Source of the DNA: Saprospiraceae bacterium
GTDB lineage: Bacteria; Bacteroidota; Bacteroidia; Chitinophagales; Saprospiraceae
Length of the DNA stretch: 10,023 bases
Assembly (NCBI GenBank): GCA_020436955.1
Contig: JAGQWW010000068.1
Span: forward strand, 1-10,023
Direction of reading: 5' to 3'
A program made the translations under genes and the position numbers. This document shows, piece by piece, positions 5,850 to 10,023 of this stretch; the first letter of the stretch is position 1, and the number at the start of each line of letters is the position of its first letter. The notes beneath the pieces are model-generated. The model saw only the letters and a list, made by a program, of their open reading frames with translations. It was not told the DNA's origin and made no database searches.

Positions 5850-6711
5850 TACACTGACCGCCAACTACCTCGTAGGTGGAGGCATTCAATTGCTTGAATT
5901 TACAATGGAAGGCGATTTCAAGGATTTCGAAAACGGTGCTTAGGTCCTCACCTTTGAAATCGGTATCGAAGGAACAATTGATAATATTAGTATTGTCAGT
6001 TATGAAGTTGACCTTGTAGATGCGTTGAATATCCTCAAAAATTTGTGCAACCGGAGCATCAATGAATACCAGTTGTTTTTCCATCCAACCACCGACGTTG
6101 TATCCCTCACCTGGTTTCTTTTCCAGCATTTTGGCGTTTAGGTCCAGCAAGGCAAGGTCACCTTTCTCTAACAGAACACCTTTAGATTGATTTGGAGGGC
6201 TCACCTTTACTTTTCCTGATTTCACCTCTACTTCTGCTTCTTTTTCGTCTGCATAATCTCTAACGTTGAAAGAAGTTCCTAAAACTTCAACCTTTATATG
6301 GTCAGCTGAAATGATGAAGGGCTGATTTTCATTTCTTGTAACATCGAAGAAAGCTTCACCTGAAAGGGTGACAGAACGATTAGCTGTTCCAAAATCAACG
6401 GAGACTTTAAGTGTGGAATTTTCATTCAAAGTGACTATCGAACCATCAGGAAGCTCAATCTGTTTGGTCTCCTGATTGGTAGTTGCATAAAACATTTCAG
6501 TTCGGTTACCCAAGAAATTGTTTTGCAACAGAAATACAAAAGCCACCAAAATTAAAACTGCAGCAGCATATGGCAATGCTCGTCTCCCCATTGGAACCAC
6601 TTTGCCTTTTTGCTCTGCCTTTATTCTGTCTTCAAACTTACGCCAGGCAGCATCCACATCAGGTTGATGTGACTTTTGATACTTCCCGCTTATTTCCCAA
6701 AACTTATCCAT
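5839..6711 (-). CDS. FecR-family anti-sigma factor (DUF4974 C-terminus)
   Basis: This 290-residue single-pass inner membrane protein is expected to hold the neighbouring ECF sigma factor and pass on a periplasmic signal. The cytoplasmic N-terminus (1-45) contains the AAWRKFEDRIKAE stretch seen in Bacteroidota FecR proteins. One transmembrane helix lies at about 46-63 (LPYAAAVLILVAFVFLL). The FecR domain follows at about 75-170 (IELPDGSIVTLNENSTLKV, GEAFFDV, VEVLGTSFNVRDY, VEVKSGKVKV). A C-terminal DUF4974 domain spans about 213-285 (FIDAPVAQIFEDIQRIYKVNF), which resembles the STN domain of TonB receptors. Length is slightly short for the group (often 300-400). The ATG follows a GGAAT stretch and lies 126 bp after the sigma gene. 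The last Gln-Glu codons and the TAG stop lie inside a repeat shared with the protease gene. Confidence 0.94.
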   Translation of the reverse strand: MDKFWEISGKYQKSHQPDVDAAWRKFEDRIKAEQKGKVVPMGRRALPYAAAVLILVAFVFLLQNNFLGNRTEMFYATTNQETKQIELPDGSIVTLNENSTLKVSVDFGTANRSVTLSGEAFFDVTRNENQPFIISADHIKVEVLGTSFNVRDYADEKEAEVEVKSGKVKVSPPNQSKGVLLEKGDLALLDLNAKMLEKKPGEGYNVGGWMEKQLVFIDAPVAQIFEDIQRIYKVNFITDNTNIINCSFDTDFKGEDLSTVFEILEIAFHCKFKQLNASTYEVVGGQCNQE

Positions 6712-6837
6712 TTATATTCCGGATTTTCCTTCTTTATTGCTGTTCATTTGCTAAAACTATACTCATGACACCAAATTTCCTATTCCCCCCTATGCCTTCC
6801 TATCATTTAATTAGTTATTGAAGTCAGGTATCCGACA
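6712..6837. other. 126-bp spacer between sigma and fecR genes
   Basis: This is AT-rich with pyrimidine-rich tracts on the + strand (for example TTCCTATTCCCCCCTATGCC). I see no hairpin, no matching promoter and no small gene. The gap is longer than usual for a sigma/FecR pair, which are often nearly adjacent, but both genes are intact. Confidence 0.5.
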
Positions 6838-7395
6838 TTAACTGTCATCCTCCAAAAACCCTGCTAGGTTTTCCCTCAAAAACTTAAGGGCTTTACTAAT
6901 CTGATTTTCAACTGTTTTGTCCGAAATTTCAAGCTTTTCTGCTATTTCCCTGTAAGATAACTCCTCATAACGGCTTAATATGAATATTACCCGACATCGT
7001 TGAGGTAATTGATCAATCAGGTTGGTAATTTTTTCTTCCATTTCCTCGGCTTCCATTTTTTGTTGTGCTTTAGGGTCGCCGGTTGAAAGGGATGGTAATT
7101 GTTCATCAGAGGCAAAATTGATTTTTCGATCCCTGAAATAGTTTAGGGTTTTATTGATAGCTGCTCTCCTCAGGTATGGTTTTAATGAACTGGTTATTTT
7201 AAGGTTTTCCTTCTTTTTCCATAATTCAAAAAAGACATCCTGAGCAATATCTTCTGCCAATCCCGAGTCATTTGAAACACGATAAACAATATTAACAACG
7301 TAAGGAAAATACTTTCGAAAAATCAGTTCAATGCCCTTCTCAGGATCTTGCTGCAACAAATCCACTATTGCTTCATCTGAGGAAGGGGTTTGCAT
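6838..7395 (-). CDS. ECF RNA polymerase sigma factor (Bacteroidota FecI-like)
   Basis: This 185-residue group 4 sigma factor has only regions 2 and 4. Region 2 (about 20-90) has LIFRKYFPYVVNIVYRV, then the core-binding AEDIAQDVFFELWKK and LKPYLRRAAINKTLNYFRDR. Region 4 (about 122-177) has DQLPQRCRVIFILSRYEELSYREIAEKL and the recognition helix DKTVENQISKALKFLRE. An acidic linker (about 97-121) joins them. The pattern fits the sigma factors that pair with FecR proteins to switch on surface nutrient-uptake genes. The fecR gene follows directly on the same strand. No complete TAnnTTTG promoter was found upstream on the - strand, so it may use a self-recognised or weaker promoter. The regulated target cannot be read from this window; the downstream protease gene is the nearest candidate. 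Confidence 0.95.
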   Translation of the reverse strand: MQTPSSDEAIVDLLQQDPEKGIELIFRKYFPYVVNIVYRVSNDSGLAEDIAQDVFFELWKKKENLKITSSLKPYLRRAAINKTLNYFRDRKINFASDEQLPSLSTGDPKAQQKMEAEEMEEKITNLIDQLPQRCRVIFILSRYEELSYREIAEKLEISDKTVENQISKALKFLRENLAGFLEDDS

Positions 7396-7634
7396 AAGTG
7401 TTACGCGATTTAGGCTTTAAATATTTGGCAGGGATGAATGAAATTTCCTTATTTCGGCTGAAATGTAGGTTAAAATCCAAAATTTTAAAAGATTAAAAAT
7501 CAGAAAAGAAGAATTGGTAGGAAAACCGTCACAAATAAGTGGACTTATCAAAATAGACAGGCAGAATTTTAAAAAATTGTAAATTCTTAAATACCTTACC
7601 CTGTCGATTCACCTAAAATTAATGAACTAGAAAT
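7396..7634. promoter_or_regulatory. 239-bp divergent promoter region between sigma factor and symporter genes
   Basis: The genes on both sides point away, so promoters for both must lie here or close by. The DNA is very AT-rich with A/T tracts around 7479-7500 and 7566-7577. The clearest dyad is ATAAGT-GG-ACTTAT at 7535-7548. A smaller one is ATTTC-GGCT-GAAAT at 7451-7464. No exact TTTG/TAnnTTTG pair was found on either strand, and no small gene is evident. Confidence 0.45.
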
Positions 7635-9254
7635 ATGAGAAAAAACGCTTTACTCTTATTACTGAGCCTTATTCTTTCACCTTTCATGGCTTTTGCCCAG
7701 GAAGGTGGATTGGATGAAAAGATAAATGGATTTGTGCAGCCTGCAACCGATTGGATTGCAGGTGTTGTTTTTTTTGCGGTAAATATCGGCGGGCTGGATG
7801 TTCCAATCGTTTTAATTGTACTAATAGCAGCCGCGTCTTATTTCACTATCTATTTTGGCTTCCCCAATTTTACCAGGTTTAAGTTGGCTATTGATGTGGT
7901 CCGTGGTAAATATGATAATGTCGCTGGTGAGCCTGAAGTATTAGATAAGGACATCATCACGCGAGATGGTGACAACCCTGACACAGTTGCTATTGAAGGT
8001 CATCACGGAGAGGTTACTGCTTTCCAGGCCTTGACTGCAGCCCTATCTGCAACAGTTGGTTTAGGAAATATTGCAGGGGTAGCGATTGCTATCGCTATTG
8101 GTGGTCCGGGAGCTACCTTCTGGATGATTCTGGCAGGTATCCTTGGTATGGCCTCTAAATTTACTGAATGTACCCTAGGGGTAAAATACCGTGAAATTGG
8201 ACCTGATGGAACCGTTTATGGAGGCCCTATGTATTACCTTTCAAAAGGACTTTCTGAAAAAGGTATGGCTGGTTTTGGAAAAGGACTTGCCATTTTTTAT
8301 GCGATAATGTTGGTAGGTGGTTCGTTTGGAGGCGGAAATATGTTCCAGGCTAATCAGGCAGCAGCGCAATTCTCATCTTTATTTGAGTCTACTTCCGGTT
8401 GGGTTGGTACCGGATTTGGTACTGTGGTTGCATTGCTTGTAGCCATCGTAATCATCGGTGGTATCAAAAGAATTGGAAAAGTTACCGAAAAGGTAGTTCC
8501 TTTTATGGTGGGTATTTATGTGTTAGCAGCTGTGATTATTTTGATTACACATGCAAGCTGGATCCCTGCAGCCATTGGTCAGATTTTCGAAGGAGCATTC
8601 ACCGGAGCCGGTATTGCCGGTGGTATGGTGGGTGTAATTATTCAGGGTTTCAAAAGAGCAGCCTTTTCCAATGAAGCGGGCGTAGGTTCTGCATCTGTGG
8701 CACACTCTGCCGTTAAGACCAAATACCCGGCAAGTGAAGGTGTAGTGGCTCTATTGGAGCCTTTCATTGATACGGTAATAGTTTGTACCATGACTGCCCT
8801 GGTTATCATCATCTACAACATGAATGGTGCCTTTGAATATGGTGCAGTTACCGGTAACTCGGTAGTAGTAAATGGAGAAAGCCTGGGTGGTGTAAACCTA
8901 ACTGCCGCTGCGTTTGATGATGTATTACCTGGATTTTCATATGTATTGACGCTTGCAGTTATCTTATTTGCGTTTTCTACTATGTTGTCATGGTCCTACT
9001 ATGGTTTGCAGGCATGGAAATTCCTTTTCGGAAAAAGCAAAGTAGCCGACCTGAGTTACAAAATATTATTCCTGTTGTTTATCGTAGTTGGAGCTGCTGC
9101 CAGCCTGGGTGCTGTAGTTGATTTCTCCGATGCTATGATTTTCGCCATGATTTTCCCGAATATGATTGGTCTAATCATCCTGGCTCCCAAAGTTAGAGAT
9201 GAAGTGAGAAGATATCTGACTGCTATTCGCAGTGGATCGTTAGACTCTAAATAA
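7635..9254 (+). CDS. AGCS-family sodium:alanine/glycine symporter
   Basis: This 539-residue secondary transporter uses the sodium gradient to import small amino acids such as alanine or glycine through the inner membrane. The family signature is visible at 156-171 (GGPGATFWMILAGILG), preceded by ALTAALSATVGLGNIAGVA (132-150) and followed by GGPMYYLSKGL and the conserved FSNEAGVGSASVAHSAVKTK. About eleven hydrophobic helices can be counted. The N-terminus (1-22) looks like a cleavable signal peptide ending AFAQ, which places the mature N-terminus outside; this is seen in Bacteroidota members but not in the classical ones. A charged loop at about 88-126 between the first helices is longer than in classical members. 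The ATG lacks a Shine-Dalgarno sequence. A strong hairpin follows the stop. Substrate within the family is inferred. Confidence 0.95.
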   Translation: MRKNALLLLLSLILSPFMAFAQEGGLDEKINGFVQPATDWIAGVVFFAVNIGGLDVPIVLIVLIAAASYFTIYFGFPNFTRFKLAIDVVRGKYDNVAGEPEVLDKDIITRDGDNPDTVAIEGHHGEVTAFQALTAALSATVGLGNIAGVAIAIAIGGPGATFWMILAGILGMASKFTECTLGVKYREIGPDGTVYGGPMYYLSKGLSEKGMAGFGKGLAIFYAIMLVGGSFGGGNMFQANQAAAQFSSLFESTSGWVGTGFGTVVALLVAIVIIGGIKRIGKVTEKVVPFMVGIYVLAAVIILITHASWIPAAIGQIFEGAFTGAGIAGGMVGVIIQGFKRAAFSNEAGVGSASVAHSAVKTKYPASEGVVALLEPFIDTVIVCTMTALVIIIYNMNGAFEYGAVTGNSVVVNGESLGGVNLTAAAFDDVLPGFSYVLTLAVILFAFSTMLSWSYYGLQAWKFLFGKSKVADLSYKILFLLFIVVGAAASLGAVVDFSDAMIFAMIFPNMIGLIILAPKVRDEVRRYLTAIRSGSLDSK

Positions 9255-9255
9255 T

Positions 9256-9323
9256 TTACGAAGTACGAATGATGAGTGACGAATTGCCACTCGTCATTCG
9301 TACTTCGTCATTCGTAATTTTTT
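9256..9323 (+). terminator. 21-bp hairpin made of ACGAA-type heptamers, with downstream T-run
   Basis: The arm at 9258-9278 pairs with 9288-9308 along 21 positions (20 Watson-Crick and one G-T) around a 9-base loop. A run of six T follows at 9318-9323. An alternative outer pairing, TTACGAA (9256-9262) with TTCGTAA (9311-9317), brings the stem directly to the T-run. Position and form fit an intrinsic terminator for the symporter gene. The arms are themselves built of heptamers (ACGAAGT, ACGAATG, ATGAGTG, ACGAATT), so this is also a repeat element. Confidence 0.7.
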
Positions 9324-9326
9324 CAT

Positions 9327-9947
9327 ATGAATATCATCTGTATCGGCAGAAATTACGCTGAACACGCTGCTGAATTGAACAATGCAGTACCTGATAAACC
9401 GGTAGTGTTCATGAAGCCACCTACGGCTTTGCTGGTGAATAATAAACCTTTTTATTATCCGGAGTTCACAAAAGACCTGCATTACGAATGTGAGGTGGTG
9501 CTAAAGATTTGTAAAAACGGAAGATATGTACAGCCAGAATTTGCCTCCTCTTATTTCGACCAGGTTGGATTGGGAATAGATTTTACAGCAAGGGACCTGC
9601 AATCTGAGCTCAAAAAGAAAGGACATCCATGGGAAATAGCCAAAGGTTTTGACCATTCTGCTGTCTTAGGCCAAATGGTGCCAAAGGAAGAAGTTGCAGT
9701 CGAAAATATTGAGTTTAAACTCATGAAAAACGGCATTCCTGTTCAACACGGCTTTACAAAAGAAATGCTTTTCACCTTTGAACATATTATTTGCTACGTC
9801 TCCCAATTTTTCAAACTTCACATCGGAGACTATATCTTTACTGGAACTCCTCAAGGCGTTGGCCCTGTAACCATCGGAGACAAATTTGAAGGGATTTTAA
9901 CCACAAATGCTGGTGAGAAAACACTGTTTGAAACAGAAGTCAGGTAG
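9327..9947 (+). CDS. FAH-family hydrolase/decarboxylase (FAHD1/YcgM-like)
   Basis: This 206-residue cytoplasmic enzyme belongs to the fumarylacetoacetate hydrolase superfamily. Its small members cleave acylpyruvates or decarboxylate oxaloacetate, using one magnesium or manganese ion. The metal ligands are visible: Glu54 and Glu56 in LHYECEVVLK and Asp85 in GLGIDFTARD. Lys106 (AKGFDHSA) and the TGTPQGVGPV loop (172-181) complete the active site. The start MNIICIGRNYAEHAAEL matches the usual N-terminus of the short single-domain group, and length is close to the typical 215-220. The ATG sits four bases after the T-run of the preceding hairpin, so little room is left for a leader or promoter; it is either read through from the symporter gene or has a promoter inside the repeat. 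The exact reaction is inferred from the family only. Confidence 0.94.
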   Translation: MNIICIGRNYAEHAAELNNAVPDKPVVFMKPPTALLVNNKPFYYPEFTKDLHYECEVVLKICKNGRYVQPEFASSYFDQVGLGIDFTARDLQSELKKKGHPWEIAKGFDHSAVLGQMVPKEEVAVENIEFKLMKNGIPVQHGFTKEMLFTFEHIICYVSQFFKLHIGDYIFTGTPQGVGPVTIGDKFEGILTTNAGEKTLFETEVR

Positions 9948-9953
9948 AAATAT

Positions 9954-9983
9954 GGTCTTTGGTCTTTAGTCTTTGGTCTTTGG
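9954..9983. repeat. tandem heptamer RGTCTTT, four copies
   Basis: GGTCTTT, GGTCTTT, AGTCTTT and GGTCTTT follow one another at 9954-9981 with only one differing base, then GG. The block begins six bases after the FAH-family stop codon. It is non-coding and touches the next heptamer block. Confidence 0.85.
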
Positions 9984-10023
9984 ATGCTTTTAGCTATTGG
10001 CTATTAGCTGTTAGCATCTTTTA
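9983..10023. repeat. second heptamer block (RGCTRTT) inside a short inverted repeat, at window edge
   Basis: AGCTATT, GGCTATT, AGCTGTT and a partial AGC run at 9992-10015. The block is flanked by GATGCT (9983-9988) and AGCATC (10013-10018), which are inverse complements and could pair as a stem. It may continue past the window end. Confidence 0.75.

Noticed and set aside
6483..6821. 112-codon + strand frame over the fecR start and the sigma-fecR spacer
   Set aside because: It is mostly antisense to fecR, and the hydrophobic look comes from the antisense of the transmembrane segment and pyrimidine-rich spacer.
7535..7548. ATAAGT-GG-ACTTAT dyad as a defined operator
   Set aside because: It is a real inverted repeat in the divergent region, but it matches no operator I recognise and chance is likely in AT-rich DNA, so it is mentioned only within the intergenic entry.
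2..9947. A defence, toxin-antitoxin or prophage system
   Set aside because: All ten coding regions belong to recognised metabolic, transport, regulatory or secreted-enzyme families, and no nuclease, integrase, transposase or phage protein was seen.

Overview
The window looks like a chromosomal segment of a Bacteroidota bacterium, plausibly a Saprospiria- or Chitinophagales-type lineage. The evidence is a secreted metalloprotease ending in a type IX secretion (Por) tail, an ECF sigma factor paired with a FecR/DUF4974 anti-sigma factor, an alanine/sodium symporter with the Bacteroidota-style cleavable leader, start codons mostly without Shine-Dalgarno sequences, a promoter matching the Bacteroidota TTTG / TAnnTTTG pattern, and AT-rich DNA. 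The lineage is inferred from these traits; no database was searched. No phage, transposase, CRISPR array, tRNA or rRNA was seen.

Layout. Positions 2-4030 hold five genes on the + strand: the 3' part of a gamma-glutamyltransferase-family gene cut by the window edge, an MBL-fold hydrolase behind a leader with two hairpins, a NarL/FixJ-type response regulator with its own promoter candidate, and a translationally coupled pair of a PAP2 phosphatase and a ZIP metal transporter. Positions 4204-7395 hold three genes on the - strand, in transcription order: ECF sigma factor, FecR anti-sigma factor and a secreted M43 (pappalysin-like) metalloprotease. Positions 7635-9947 return to the + strand with an AGCS sodium:amino acid symporter and an FAH-family hydrolase.

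How the genes work together. The sigma/FecR pair is a cell-surface signalling module: FecR spans the inner membrane, holds the sigma factor, and releases it on an outer-membrane signal. The usual TonB receptor partner is absent here and the next gene is a T9SS-exported protease. PAP2 and ZIP overlap by 4 bp and are probably one operon. The other genes look like independent metabolic or housekeeping genes.

The most unusual feature is in the intergenic DNA. Two copies of a composite repeat (hairpin plus runs of AATCC) lie at the 3' ends of the protease and fecR genes. A 63-bp core is identical at 60 positions, and it supplies the last two codons (Gln-Glu) and the TAG stop of both unrelated genes at the same offset. 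Other spacers carry heptamer-based repeats: an ACGAA-type block folding into a 21-bp hairpin after the symporter gene, and RGTCTTT and RGCTRTT blocks at the right edge. Apart from these repeats the gene content is ordinary, and I see no convincing new defence or mobile system.
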